A stretch of 64,000 nt of DNA, taken from positions 1,984,001 to 2,048,000 of the forward strand of contig FSRV01000001.1 in the NCBI GenBank assembly GCA_900142905.1, read 5' to 3'. The notes below the pieces were generated by a model. The model saw nothing but the letters and a program-made list of their open reading frames with translations, was not told where the DNA came from and did not search any database. Each line of letters starts with the position of its first letter. The stretch's first letter is position 1. Both the position numbers and the translations under genes were made by a program. This document shows positions 41,358 to 50,408 of this stretch, one piece after another. The DNA comes from Burkholderia sp. GAS332. Its GTDB lineage: Bacteria; Pseudomonadota; Gammaproteobacteria; Burkholderiales; Burkholderiaceae.

Positions 41358-42692
41358 ATGATCGACATCACGGCGATACCCGGCGACGCGCTGATCGACG
41401 TTGCGCGCCGCATCACGGTAACCGGTGCGCAGGCGGACGCGTTGCTGACCCTTCGAACCCGGACCGTGCGCGGCGCGGGCACGGTCTGGACCAGTCTCGC
41501 GGTATTTCGCGCCGATGGGCACGGCACAGTCGACCTTGAGCGCGACGCACCGCTTGCAGGCGACTACGAGGGCCTCGCACCGATGGGACTCATCTGGTCG
41601 CAGGTGCCGACGGAGGCAGGAAAACGCGAAGTGTTTCCCGCCGATGTCTCAAACGCGCTGACGACCCGCATCGAGGTGATCGACTCCGCCGGACAGGTGC
41701 TGGCCGCGACCGACCTAATCCAGCGCCTGATGGCGCCCGGTGTGCAGCGGCGCGACATGCGCGTGGACGGTTGCGTCGGCACGCTGTTCCTGCCTGCCAC
41801 GCCGGGACCGCATCCCGTCGTGCTCGTGCTCAACGGATCGGGCGGTGGCATCAACGAACCGCGCGGGGCGCTTTATGCATCGCGCGGATATGCCGCCCTT
41901 GCGCTCGGCTATTTCAAGACGCCGGGGCTGTCCGACTACATCTCCCATACACCGCTCGAATATTTCCGCCGCGCGCTTGACTGGATCGCACGCGAGTTGC
42001 AGCCTGCGCACGGTTTCATTGCGGTGAGCGGGCAATCGCGCGGCGGCGAACTGGCGCTGCTGCTCGGTGCGACCTATCCGGACCGGATCAAGGCCGTGAT
42101 CGGCTATGTGCCCGGCGCGGTCGTTCACAGCGCCCAGAATGCCGCCGATCCCGCGACGGGCCGCGAAGGCCCGGCCTGGCTGCTCGATGGACAGCCGCTG
42201 CCGCATCTTTGGGAGAACAACCGTACGGCGAGCTGGCGGCCCTTTGACGAGGGGCCGGCGCCGCATCGCCACGAACGCGCGATTCGAACCGCGTTGCTCG
42301 ATAAGGAGGCGGTAGAGCGGGCGAGGATCCGGGTCGAAAAAATAGCGGGTCCGGTGCTGCTGCTCTCCGCCACCGATGACGGTTCGTGGCCCTCGTCCGA
42401 GTATTCGCGCATGGTGGTCGAACGGCTCGAACAGCTGAAGCATGCTTACCCGGTACACCATCTTGACTTCGAGCGCGCCGGCCACGCGATCGTTTTTCCC
42501 TACGTGCCGACCACCCAGCTCGTGTATGCCCATCCCGTTTCGGGGCGCATCAGCACGGGCGGCGGCGAGCCCGCGGCGAACGCACGCGCGGACGAGGCAT
42601 CGTGGCGCGAAGTGCTGGCCTTTCTCGACGCCGCATACCACGCCCGCGCATCGGAACACCCGAACGACTCTTTCCGGCAGGAGCAACCATGA
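41358..42692 (+). CDS. BAAT/acyl-CoA thioester hydrolase-type alpha/beta hydrolase
   Basis: This 444-residue protein has an N-terminal beta-sandwich thioesterase/BAAT-N-like domain (about 1-130) and a C-terminal alpha/beta-hydrolase domain. The nucleophile elbow is SGQSRGGE with Ser227, the acid candidate lies in LSATDDGSWPS and the His in GHAIVFPY. The family holds bile-acid-CoA:amino-acid N-acyltransferases and acyl-CoA thioesterases, so an amide or thioester is the likely target. It starts 7 bp after the binding protein and its TGA overlaps the next ATG. Its place in the operon suggests that it hydrolyses or forms the acyl/amide bond of the imported compound. Confidence 0.82.
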   Translation: MIDITAIPGDALIDVARRITVTGAQADALLTLRTRTVRGAGTVWTSLAVFRADGHGTVDLERDAPLAGDYEGLAPMGLIWSQVPTEAGKREVFPADVSNALTTRIEVIDSAGQVLAATDLIQRLMAPGVQRRDMRVDGCVGTLFLPATPGPHPVVLVLNGSGGGINEPRGALYASRGYAALALGYFKTPGLSDYISHTPLEYFRRALDWIARELQPAHGFIAVSGQSRGGELALLLGATYPDRIKAVIGYVPGAVVHSAQNAADPATGREGPAWLLDGQPLPHLWENNRTASWRPFDEGPAPHRHERAIRTALLDKEAVERARIRVEKIAGPVLLLSATDDGSWPSSEYSRMVVERLEQLKHAYPVHHLDFERAGHAIVFPYVPTTQLVYAHPVSGRISTGGGEPAANARADEASWREVLAFLDAAYHARASEHPNDSFRQEQP

Positions 42693-43222
42693 CAGAACCC
42701 TACGATCCCAGCACCGATGTCATCGACCGGATTGCGGGTCTCGCACCCGGCTCGGCGACGTACGCCACCCGACATAAGCGCGCCAAGGTCGCCGCCGCGA
42801 CGCAGCACAGCTATGACGTCCTGTTCGATCCCGCGCTGCCGGACTTATCGTTGACCGACCGTCTGTGCGTCGCGCTGTACGCTTGCACGCTGTCCAAGGC
42901 GTCCGCGCTGGCTAAGCACTATGCGCAGCAGCTCGCTTCGATTGGCGGCGACCGGACGGTGATCGACCCGATCGCGCAAGGTTCGCTCGACAAGATCGAT
43001 CCTCAGTCGCCGCGCCTGCGTGCCATGCTGGACTTCACGCGCACGCTGATCGAAGCACCGATCGAGGGTGATAAAGCCGCGCTCGAACGTCTTGGCCATG
43101 CCGGCATCGCGACACCGGCCGTGGTCGCGCTCGCACAATTGATCGCGTTTCTTTCCTACCAGATTCGCCTGACGGCCGGTTTGCACGCGCTGCAGGCGCT
43201 GAATGAAACGGAGGCCGCATGA
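42689..43222 (+). CDS. CMD-domain (carboxymuconolactone decarboxylase-like) protein
   Basis: This 177-residue helical protein is related to the AhpD/CMD fold. The core LTDRLCVALYACTLSKASALAKHYAQQL is like the CMD helix pair but lacks the CxxC active site of AhpD, so it is probably not a redox enzyme by itself. I recall that a protein family named after Avi_7170 describes such proteins; this is unverified. The ATG and TGA overlap the neighbouring genes. It is probably a partner of the AhpD-like protein that follows. Confidence 0.78.
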   Translation: MTEPYDPSTDVIDRIAGLAPGSATYATRHKRAKVAAATQHSYDVLFDPALPDLSLTDRLCVALYACTLSKASALAKHYAQQLASIGGDRTVIDPIAQGSLDKIDPQSPRLRAMLDFTRTLIEAPIEGDKAALERLGHAGIATPAVVALAQLIAFLSYQIRLTAGLHALQALNETEAA

Positions 43223-43797
43223 GCCGCCTGATCGAAGCCCAGGGTTTCACGAATCGCGTGCTGGAATGGGACGCATGGCTGGATATCGTGTCTCTCGACG
43301 ATGCCTCCGCCGAGCAGATTGCGGTGCTTGAAGAGAGTCATCCGAAAGCCAAGGAATCGGATTACTACCTGTTCCTCGTGCATCAGCCGGAGATTTTGCG
43401 GCAGCGCTCGGCGGCGTTCAACGCGATCATGTACGCGCCGGGCGGCTTGCCGCGCGCGGAACGGGAGCTGGCATCGACGGTCGTTTCGCGCGTCAACGGC
43501 TGCGTGTATTGCGCGTCCGTGCACGCTCAGCGCTTCGAGCAACTCGCGAAACGCGACGACGTGATAGAGCAAGTTTTTAACGATCCCGCTACGGCCGGAA
43601 CGTCGCCACGCGAAAAAGCGATCGTGCTGGCGTCGATCGATCTGACGCTGACGCCCGGCCGGGTCGACCCGGCGCAACTCCGAGCGCTGCGCGAAGTTGG
43701 ACTGAGCGACGATGAGATCCTCGACCTGATCCATTCCATCGCTATCTTCGCCTGGGCCAATCGCCTGATGCTCAATCTCGGCGAACCCGTTGGATGA
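43219..43797 (+). CDS. Alkylhydroperoxidase AhpD-like peroxidase-related enzyme
   Basis: This 192-residue AhpD-fold protein has an active-site CVYCASVHAQRF with Cys95, Cys98 and His102, the CxxC...H pattern of alkylhydroperoxidases. It could handle peroxides formed by the flavin monooxygenase or carry out a decarboxylation-like step. I recall an uncharacterised family named after Avi_7169 with the same neighbours; this is unverified. It is the last gene of the ten-gene unit and starts within the stop of the CMD protein, behind CGGAGG. Confidence 0.85.
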   Translation: MSRLIEAQGFTNRVLEWDAWLDIVSLDDASAEQIAVLEESHPKAKESDYYLFLVHQPEILRQRSAAFNAIMYAPGGLPRAERELASTVVSRVNGCVYCASVHAQRFEQLAKRDDVIEQVFNDPATAGTSPREKAIVLASIDLTLTPGRVDPAQLRALREVGLSDDEILDLIHSIAIFAWANRLMLNLGEPVG

Positions 43798-43820
43798 GAA
43801 AGGCGATGGGGATGCGCGCT

Positions 43821-44005
43821 CATGAATTTGACCAGCAGCGGAGCAATGATTCACCGGGCAAACGTCAGGGACATACCCACGCGGCAGTCTTGCATTCAAC
43901 CTGCCCTCAGTGGAATTGATATGCTTCGTATTGGTTGGCTGGGCTAGCTGAAGTTCTCGTGCAGCTTTGGAGAAGCGCCCCATTTCCACCATTGTTCTAA
44001 AAAGG
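43821..44005 (-). pseudogene. LysR-family regulator, N-terminal remnant
   Basis: On the minus strand from about 44005 the translation FRTMVEMGRFSKAARELQLA, then QPTNTKHINSTEGRLNARL, is recognisably the LysR HTH (consensus F.tvve.gSFs.AA..L...Qp.vt..I..LE..lg..L). It loses the pattern after about 45 codons, and the rest of a LysR protein (effector domain) is absent. The long frame it sits in runs through the neighbouring genes and is not a real gene. It looks like the end of a decayed divergent regulator of the permease gene at 44110. Confidence 0.6.
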
Positions 44006-44109
44006 CCGCACACAGCACAGGTCAGCGGAGAGTCGCCTCGCAAGACGTTAAGCGCGCATCGCTGTACGTCAACTTCCCGGTAGTCTGCTTCATTCGGATA
44101 GGAGGGGCC

Positions 44110-45489
44110 ATGGGCCAATCGACACATCCCGTTGACGAGGTGCTGCCGTTCGGGCAGATGCTGGCAGTCGGCATCCAGCACGTACTTGTCATGTACGCTG
44201 GCGCAATCGCGGTGCCGCTGATCATCAGCGCGGCGCTCAAGCTTCCCAAAGATCAGGTTGCGTTTCTGATCAGCTCCGATCTCTTCGCCTGCGGCATCGT
44301 CACACTCATCCAGTGCATTGGGATCTGGAAGTTCGGGATTCGTCTTCCTGTCATCATGGGCGTGAGCTTTGCACCGGTCGGCCCGATGGTGGCCATGGCT
44401 AATTCGGGGCTGGGATTGCCCGGCATTTTTGGCGCGACCATGGCGGCGGGCGTCTTTGCGATCATCATCGCCCCTTTCTTTGGCAGACTGATGCGATTTT
44501 TCCCGGCGGTGGTCACGGGCACCATCATTCTGACAATCGGCATGACCCTGTTTCCGGTCGCCATTAACTGGGCGGGAGGGGGGCACGACTCACCCAATTT
44601 CGGCGATCCCAGGAACCTGCTGATCGCTACCGTGGTACTTCTCGTGATCTTGCTGATCAACAAATATCTGAAAGGATTTCTCGCCAACATTTCGGTGCTA
44701 CTGGGTATGACCGTTGGCTTCCTCATCGCGCTTCCGTTCGGCTTTGTGAACTTCTCCGGCATTGGGCAGGCCGCCTGGTTTGCGCCGGTCTATCCGTTCG
44801 CCTTCGGTTTTCCGACCTTCGATATTGGCGCGATTGCTTCACTCTGCCTCGTGATGGTCGTCGTCATGGTCGAATCCCTCGGCATGTTTCTCGCGTTGGG
44901 CGATCTGACCAAGCGGCCAGTCACGCATGACGACGCCTCGAGGGGGCTGCGCACCGACGGTCTCGGCACGCTTATCGGCGGCATTTTCAACACGTTTCCC
45001 CACTCGTCGTTCTCGCAGAACATCGGTCTCGTCGGCATTACCGGCGTGCGCAGCCGCTGGGTGGTGGCGGTTTCCGGGGTGCTGTTGTCGTCGTTGGGCC
45101 TGCTGCCCAAGCTGTCGAACATCATCGCGTCCATTCCCGTTGTGGTGCTGGGCGGCGCAGGTATTGCGATGTTTGGGATGGTCGCCGCAACGGGCATCAA
45201 GATCCTCAGCAAAGTGCGCTATGAAAGCAAGAACAACCTGCTCATTGTCGCGATCAGCCTGGGCGTGGGTGTGATCCCGTTGGCGGCGCCGACATTCTTC
45301 CATCAATTGCCCCAGTGGACCGGCGCGCTGACCCACAGTGGCATTACACTTTCCGCCATCACGGCAATCCTGCTTAACGCGTTCTTCAATCGTGCGGAGT
45401 CGGTTGAGGAGGTCGAACGGGAATTGGCTGCAGACATACCAATGAGTCTTAAAACGGATCAGGATGATAGGCCAGCTCCCCATGCATGA
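44110..45489 (+). CDS. NCS2-family nucleobase:cation symporter (uracil/xanthine permease)
   Basis: The 459-residue membrane protein has about 12-14 helices. The NCS2 signature is visible in FSQNIGLVGITGVRSRWV (consensus QN.G....T.V.SR) together with the N-terminal LAVGIQHVLVMYAGAIAVPL and VMVVVMVESLGMFLALGDL (conserved Glu). Family members import uracil, xanthine or urate by proton symport; the substrate here is open. AGGAGGGGCC before the ATG is a strong ribosome-binding site. The LysR remnant lies just upstream. Confidence 0.93.
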   Translation: MGQSTHPVDEVLPFGQMLAVGIQHVLVMYAGAIAVPLIISAALKLPKDQVAFLISSDLFACGIVTLIQCIGIWKFGIRLPVIMGVSFAPVGPMVAMANSGLGLPGIFGATMAAGVFAIIIAPFFGRLMRFFPAVVTGTIILTIGMTLFPVAINWAGGGHDSPNFGDPRNLLIATVVLLVILLINKYLKGFLANISVLLGMTVGFLIALPFGFVNFSGIGQAAWFAPVYPFAFGFPTFDIGAIASLCLVMVVVMVESLGMFLALGDLTKRPVTHDDASRGLRTDGLGTLIGGIFNTFPHSSFSQNIGLVGITGVRSRWVVAVSGVLLSSLGLLPKLSNIIASIPVVVLGGAGIAMFGMVAATGIKILSKVRYESKNNLLIVAISLGVGVIPLAAPTFFHQLPQWTGALTHSGITLSAITAILLNAFFNRAESVEEVERELAADIPMSLKTDQDDRPAPHA

Positions 45490-45602
45490 GCGAACGACAT
45501 CAGAACGCCACTAACGTCTGCATGACTCTCGACCTCGGTCCGGGTTCGCTTATATAGTGACGGACTGTCGGCAGCGATCTGTTACCTTCACTGCCTTTTT
45601 CA

Positions 45603-46625
45603 GTGTGCCCCTATCCGACCTCGGCCATGCATCCACCTGGCGCTACCGTACCGATCTCCCTCGTTCAAGGTTTTCTCGACGGCGTGGGCGCCCAGCCAGA
45701 CGTCGTCGATCGATACCTCGAAGGCGCGAGCATCTCGCGCGCGCTGTTGACCGAATCGGGCGCGCGCGTGACCGAGGCGCAGTTCGCGGCGCTGTACCGC
45801 GCACTGGCGATCGAGTTCGACGACGAAATGCCGGGCATCTTCACGCGGCCATTACGCAACGGCACCCTGAAATTCCTGTGCCTGAGTCTCCTTGACGCGC
45901 CGAACCTGGAAACCGCGATGCATCGGTTCGGTCAGTTCATGCATATCGTGCTCGACGACTTCCGGTTCGAGACACGGCGCAGCCCTCTGGTGGCGGACGT
46001 CGCGCTCGGACAGGGCGCCGCGGCCGTCAGCGTCCTGGGTCAGGAATTGATGCTGAAACTCGCGCACGGCGTGGGGTCCTGGCTCGTTGGCCAGAAGATT
46101 CCGCTGCTGCAAGTCCGCTTTGCGTTTCCGCGTCCACCGCATGCGCATGAATATCTTTACCTCTTTCCTGGACCTGTCCAGTTCGACTGTGAACAGACGC
46201 TGATGCAGTTCAGCACGTCGTTCTTCGACATGCCGATTCGTCAGCGCAAGGCGAACCTGCGAAAGTTTCTCGCGCGGGCGCCCGAAGACTGGATCTTTGT
46301 GGCGTTCGACGAACAGCTCACGAGCCACCGCGTCAGGGAATACCTGGCCTCCCGCTTGCCCGACATGCCGTCGATCGAGGAAGCCGCGCGAGGCCTGCAC
46401 TGCTCGGTGCGGACCTTGTGCCGCCATCTTGCCGCCGAGGGCGCGGCGTTTCAGACGCTGAAGAACGAATTGCGGCGGGATATCGCGATTCAACGTCTCA
46501 CGGGAACCGAGGACGCGATCGCGGCGATTGCCGGCGACATCGGCTTCGATGATCCGACCGCCTTCCATCGTGCCTTTCGGCACTGGACGGGCAGCACACC
46601 CGGCGCCTACCGCCGCGGCACCTGA
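45603..46625 (+). CDS. AraC-family regulator (OruR/ArgR-type, arabinose_bd domain)
   Basis: The product is about 340 residues. An N-terminal Arabinose_bd-like domain (about 20-210) is followed by a C-terminal AraC HTH pair, with PSIEEAARGLHCSVRTLCRHLAAEG as the first helix-turn-helix and IAAIAGDIGFDDPTAFHRAFRHWTGSTPGAYR as the second. Start codons GTG 45603 or ATG 45627 are possible. It lies on the same strand before the acyl-CoA dehydrogenase operon, separated by 249 bp with a hairpin, so it may regulate that operon as a neighbour rather than as part of it. Confidence 0.88.
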   Translation: MCPYPTSAMHPPGATVPISLVQGFLDGVGAQPDVVDRYLEGASISRALLTESGARVTEAQFAALYRALAIEFDDEMPGIFTRPLRNGTLKFLCLSLLDAPNLETAMHRFGQFMHIVLDDFRFETRRSPLVADVALGQGAAAVSVLGQELMLKLAHGVGSWLVGQKIPLLQVRFAFPRPPHAHEYLYLFPGPVQFDCEQTLMQFSTSFFDMPIRQRKANLRKFLARAPEDWIFVAFDEQLTSHRVREYLASRLPDMPSIEEAARGLHCSVRTLCRHLAAEGAAFQTLKNELRRDIAIQRLTGTEDAIAAIAGDIGFDDPTAFHRAFRHWTGSTPGAYRRGT

Positions 46626-46639
46626 TTCCATCGCCAATG

Positions 46640-46662
46640 CCGGGCCTGCGCGAGAGGCCCGG
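46640..46662 (+). terminator. Hairpin after the AraC regulator
   Basis: CCGGGCCT and AGGCCCGG form a perfect eight-base-pair GC stem around GCGCGAG, 15 bp after the stop and followed by TGTTGT. It is a plausible terminator separating the regulator from the acyl-CoA dehydrogenase operon. Confidence 0.5.
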
Positions 46663-46874
46663 TGTTGTCGCGCGCCCCCGTCCTGAGGGCGGCGCGCCAA
46701 GGCGAGTCGGCCGGATTGCTCGTATTCCCTGGCCGACTTTGTCAATAGATGGTCCGGTTTGGTCAGCCGGATTCGCCATGTTCGAGGCTACGATGCCGTC
46801 AATCGTTGCCGTGCAGGACCTGGTGTCCCAGTGTCATGGCACCCCTTTAAATTCCACCATTGGGAAGACCCAGG

Positions 46875-48677
46875 ATGAGCTATTCCGCGCCCGTCAAGGA
46901 CATGCTGTTCGCCATTAATGAACTTGCAGGTCTCGATCAAGTATCGACGCTGCCCGGCTTCGAGGACGCGACGGTTGAAACTGCGCAGGCCGTGCTCGAA
47001 GAAGCCGCCCGCTTTAACGAGGATGTGCTGGCGCCACTGAATTTTGAAGGCGACCGGAACCCGAGCAGCTGGAAGGACGGCGTGGTCACCGCCACGCCGG
47101 GTTTCAAGGAAGCATTTCAGCAGTTCGCCGAGGGCGGCTGGCAGGGTGTCGTTCACCCCACCGAATATGGCGGCCAGGGCTTGCCGAAGCTGCTTGCCAC
47201 GCCTTGCATCGAAATGCTGAATGCCGCGAACCTGTCTCTCGCGCTGTGTCCGTTGTTGACCGACGGCGCGATCGAGGCGCTGTTGACCGCGGGCAGCGAG
47301 GAGCAGAAGCAACGCTACGTGCCGAAGCTGATCTCGGGCGAGTGGACCGGTACGATGAATCTCACGGAACCGCAGGCCGGTTCCGATCTCGCGCTCGTGC
47401 GCACACGCGCCGAACCCCAAGGCGACGGCACGTACCGCGTTTTCGGCACGAAGATCTTCATCACCTGGGGCGAGCACGATATGGCGGAGAACATCGTGCA
47501 CCTTGTGCTCGCGCGCCTGCCGGACGCGCCGGAAGGCGTGCGGGGCATCTCGCTCTTTATCGTGCCGAAGTTCATGATCAACGACGACGGCACGCTTGGC
47601 GCGCGCAACGACGTGCATTGCGTGTCGATCGAACACAAGCTGGGCATCAAGGCGAGCCCCACCGCGGTGCTGCAATTTGGCGATCACGGCGGCGCAATCG
47701 GTTACCTGATCGGCGAGGCCAACCGCGGCCTCGAGTACATGTTCATCATGATGAACGCGGCGCGCTTTGGTGTCGGCGTGCAGGGCATTGCTGTCGCCGA
47801 TCGCGCTTACCAGAAAGCCGTTGCCTATGCGAAGGATCGCGTGCAGAGCCGGCCGGTCGACGGTTCGGCTAAACAGTCCGTGGCGATTATTCAGCATCCG
47901 GACGTGCGCCGCATGCTCGCGACGATGCGCGCGTTGACTGAAGGCGCCCGTGCGCTCGCCTACGTCGCGGCTGCCCACAGCGACATCGCGCATCGTCACG
48001 CCGACGAGGCCGTGCGAGCCGACCATCAGGCGATCTACGAGTATCTGGTGCCCATCGTGAAGGGTTGGAGTACGGAGCTGTCGATCGACGTCGCGAGCCT
48101 GGGTGTACAGGTGCATGGCGGGATGGGTTTCATCGAAGAGACTGGCGCCGCTCAGTATTACCGCGACGCGCGCATTCTGACGATCTACGAAGGCACGACG
48201 GCGATCCAGGCGAACGACTTGGTCGGACGCAAGACGCTCCGCGACGGCGGCGCGGTCGCCAAGGTGTTGCTTGAGCAGATTGACGAGACCCTTGCAGCGT
48301 TGTGGGAGCATACGTCGTATGAGTCCAGCCCGGCGTTCCAGGTGCTTTACCGTAATCTCAGGGCCGCTCGCGTGGCGCTGGCGAACGTTGTCGAGTTTGT
48401 GCTCGCCCGAGCCAAGCAGGAACCGAACGTGGTGTTTGCCGGCAGTGTGTCGTATCTGAAGCTGGCCGGCATCGTGCTCGCTGGCTGGCAGTTTGCCCGG
48501 GCGCTACTGGTGGCCACTGCGAAGCGTAGCGACGATCCGTCCTTCTACGACGCGAAGATCGCGACGGCACACTGTTTCGCGACGCAGGTCCTGCCGCAGG
48601 CACTCGCGTTCGAAGCGGCCATCGTCGGCGCGCAGGATGACGTGGGCGTGCTGGCGCTGACGGAAGACCAGTTCTGA
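46875..48677 (+). CDS. Acyl-CoA dehydrogenase (large, ~600 aa type)
   Basis: The product is 600 residues from the ATG at 46875. It holds the acyl-CoA dehydrogenase N, middle and C domains: the substrate/FAD region in GTMNLTEPQAGSDLALVRTRA, FAD contact in VFGTKIFITWGEHDM, VQVHGGMGFIEETGAAQYYRDARILTIYEGTTAIQANDL near the C-terminus, and a longer C-terminal tail than FadE of mitochondria, as in the DmdC/AcdB class. It removes two hydrogens from an acyl-CoA and passes electrons to ETF, and then to the ETF-quinone oxidoreductase encoded next. It is the first gene of the operon. Confidence 0.93.
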   Translation: MSYSAPVKDMLFAINELAGLDQVSTLPGFEDATVETAQAVLEEAARFNEDVLAPLNFEGDRNPSSWKDGVVTATPGFKEAFQQFAEGGWQGVVHPTEYGGQGLPKLLATPCIEMLNAANLSLALCPLLTDGAIEALLTAGSEEQKQRYVPKLISGEWTGTMNLTEPQAGSDLALVRTRAEPQGDGTYRVFGTKIFITWGEHDMAENIVHLVLARLPDAPEGVRGISLFIVPKFMINDDGTLGARNDVHCVSIEHKLGIKASPTAVLQFGDHGGAIGYLIGEANRGLEYMFIMMNAARFGVGVQGIAVADRAYQKAVAYAKDRVQSRPVDGSAKQSVAIIQHPDVRRMLATMRALTEGARALAYVAAAHSDIAHRHADEAVRADHQAIYEYLVPIVKGWSTELSIDVASLGVQVHGGMGFIEETGAAQYYRDARILTIYEGTTAIQANDLVGRKTLRDGGAVAKVLLEQIDETLAALWEHTSYESSPAFQVLYRNLRAARVALANVVEFVLARAKQEPNVVFAGSVSYLKLAGIVLAGWQFARALLVATAKRSDDPSFYDAKIATAHCFATQVLPQALAFEAAIVGAQDDVGVLALTEDQF

Positions 48678-48691
48678 TGCAAGGGGGGATC

Positions 48692-50365
48692 ATGACTGAA
48701 GCTCACCTCATCGAACAATACGGTCCACGCGAGTCGATGGAATACGACGTCGTGATCGTCGGCGGCGGCCCGGCTGGCCTGTCCGCGGCGATCCGCCTGA
48801 AGCAGCTGGCGGCTGAGGAAGGCGTCGAGATTGGCGTGTGCGTACTGGAAAAAGGCTCGGAGATCGGGGCGCATATCCTGTCGGGCGCGGTGATGGATCC
48901 GCGCGCAATCACCGAACTGATCCCGGACTGGAAGGAAAAAGGCGCACCGCTGACGGTGGACGTGACCGAAGACAAGTTCCTGTTCCTGACCGAAACCGGT
49001 TCGAAGAGCGTGCCGACCTGGGCGCTGCCGGACAACTTCAAGAACCACGGCAACTATGTGATCAGCCTCGCGAACGTCACGCGCTGGCTGGGTCAGCAGG
49101 CTGAGGCGCTGGGCGTGGAGATTTTCCCGGGCTTTCCTGCTGCTGAGATTCTGTATAACGACGACGGCTCGGTCAAAGGCGTCGCGACCGGCAACCTTGG
49201 CATCGGCAAGGATGGTGAGCCGACCGAGAACTTCCAGCTCGGCATGGAACTGCACGCCAAGTACACGCTCTTCTGCGAAGGCGCGCGTGGGCATCTGGGG
49301 CGCCAGCTGAACGACAAGTTCAAGCTGCGCGAAGGGGTCGATCCGCAGGTCCACGGGATCGGCATCAAGGAACTGTGGGAAATCGACCCGGCGAAGCACA
49401 AGCCGGGTCTGGTGATGCACACGGCCGGCTGGCCGCTGGAGAACGACACGTACGGCGGCTCGTTCCTCTATCACATGGATAACAACCAGGTGGTGGTGGG
49501 CTTCGTAGTCGGCCTGGGCTACACGAACCCGTACCTGTCGCCGTTTGAGGAGTTCCAGCGTTACAAGACGCATCCGGCGATCCGCGCGATTCTGGAAGGC
49601 GGCAAGCGGGTGTCGTACGGCGCGCGGGCGATCACCGCGGGCGGCCTGTTGTCGCTGCCGAAGCTGGTGTTCCCGGGTGGCGCGCTGGTCGGCGACGATG
49701 CGGGCTTCCTGAACGCCTCGCGGATCAAGGGCTCCCATGCTGCGATCAAGACCGGCATGCTGGCTGCTGACGCTGCTTTTGAAGCCGTGCAGGCAGGACG
49801 TACCAGCGATGAACTCACCGCGTATCCGGAGTCGTTCAAGACTTCGTGGCTGCACACGGAATTGCATCGTGCGCGCAATTTCAAGCAGTGGATGAGCAAG
49901 GGCCTGTACCTCGGCACCCTGATGGTCGGCATCGAGCAGAAGCTGTTAGGCGGCAACGTGCCGTGGACGCTGCATCACCAGCATTCCGATCACGAGATGC
50001 TCAAGCCTGCGTCGCAGTGCAAGCCGATTGTCTATCCGAAGCCGGACGGCAAGCTGACGTTTGACCGGTTGTCTTCAGTGTTCATCTCGAACACCAATCA
50101 TGAAGAGAACCAGCCGGCTCACCTGACGCTGAAAGATCCTTCGGTGCCGGTGAATGTGAACTGGCAGACCTATGCCGGTCCGGAGTCACGCTACTGCCCG
50201 GCTGCGGTGTATGAGTTCGTGAAGAACGACGACGGCAGCGAGCGTCTCGTGATCAACGCGCAGAACTGCGTGCACTGCAAGACCTGCGACATCAAGGACC
50301 CGACGCAGAACATCGTGTGGGTGACGCCTGAAGGTGGTGGCGGTCCTAACTATCCAAACATGTAA
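48692..50365 (+). CDS. Electron-transfer flavoprotein-ubiquinone oxidoreductase
   Basis: This 557-residue membrane-attached flavoprotein has FAD site DVVIVGGGPAGLSAAIRLKQL (about 20-40), a ubiquinone-binding region and a C-terminal [4Fe-4S] module with NAQNCVHCKTCDIKDPTQNIVWVTPEGGGGPNYPNM; the fourth Cys is probably in SRYCPAAVYEF. It passes electrons from ETF to ubiquinone. The ATG at 48692 follows AAGGGGGG and is preferred over one five codons earlier. Having it inside a beta-oxidation operon, 14 bp after the dehydrogenase, gives the pathway its own electron outlet; the ETF subunits are not in the window. Confidence 0.95.
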   Translation: MTEAHLIEQYGPRESMEYDVVIVGGGPAGLSAAIRLKQLAAEEGVEIGVCVLEKGSEIGAHILSGAVMDPRAITELIPDWKEKGAPLTVDVTEDKFLFLTETGSKSVPTWALPDNFKNHGNYVISLANVTRWLGQQAEALGVEIFPGFPAAEILYNDDGSVKGVATGNLGIGKDGEPTENFQLGMELHAKYTLFCEGARGHLGRQLNDKFKLREGVDPQVHGIGIKELWEIDPAKHKPGLVMHTAGWPLENDTYGGSFLYHMDNNQVVVGFVVGLGYTNPYLSPFEEFQRYKTHPAIRAILEGGKRVSYGARAITAGGLLSLPKLVFPGGALVGDDAGFLNASRIKGSHAAIKTGMLAADAAFEAVQAGRTSDELTAYPESFKTSWLHTELHRARNFKQWMSKGLYLGTLMVGIEQKLLGGNVPWTLHHQHSDHEMLKPASQCKPIVYPKPDGKLTFDRLSSVFISNTNHEENQPAHLTLKDPSVPVNVNWQTYAGPESRYCPAAVYEFVKNDDGSERLVINAQNCVHCKTCDIKDPTQNIVWVTPEGGGGPNYPNM

Positions 50366-50408
50366 TCCACGACCTGGCGCGTGTGCGCTAATGAACAGGA
50401 GCGAGACG

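Noticed and set aside
43156..44586. Long minus-strand open frame of 476 codons
   Set aside because: It runs antisense through the AhpD gene and the NCS2 permease start, and has Arg/His-rich shadow composition. Only the short LysR-like part in 43821-44005 is meaningful and is given as a remnant.
46788..48311. Minus-strand open frame of 507 codons
   Set aside because: Shadow of the acyl-CoA dehydrogenase; composition and position give no support.
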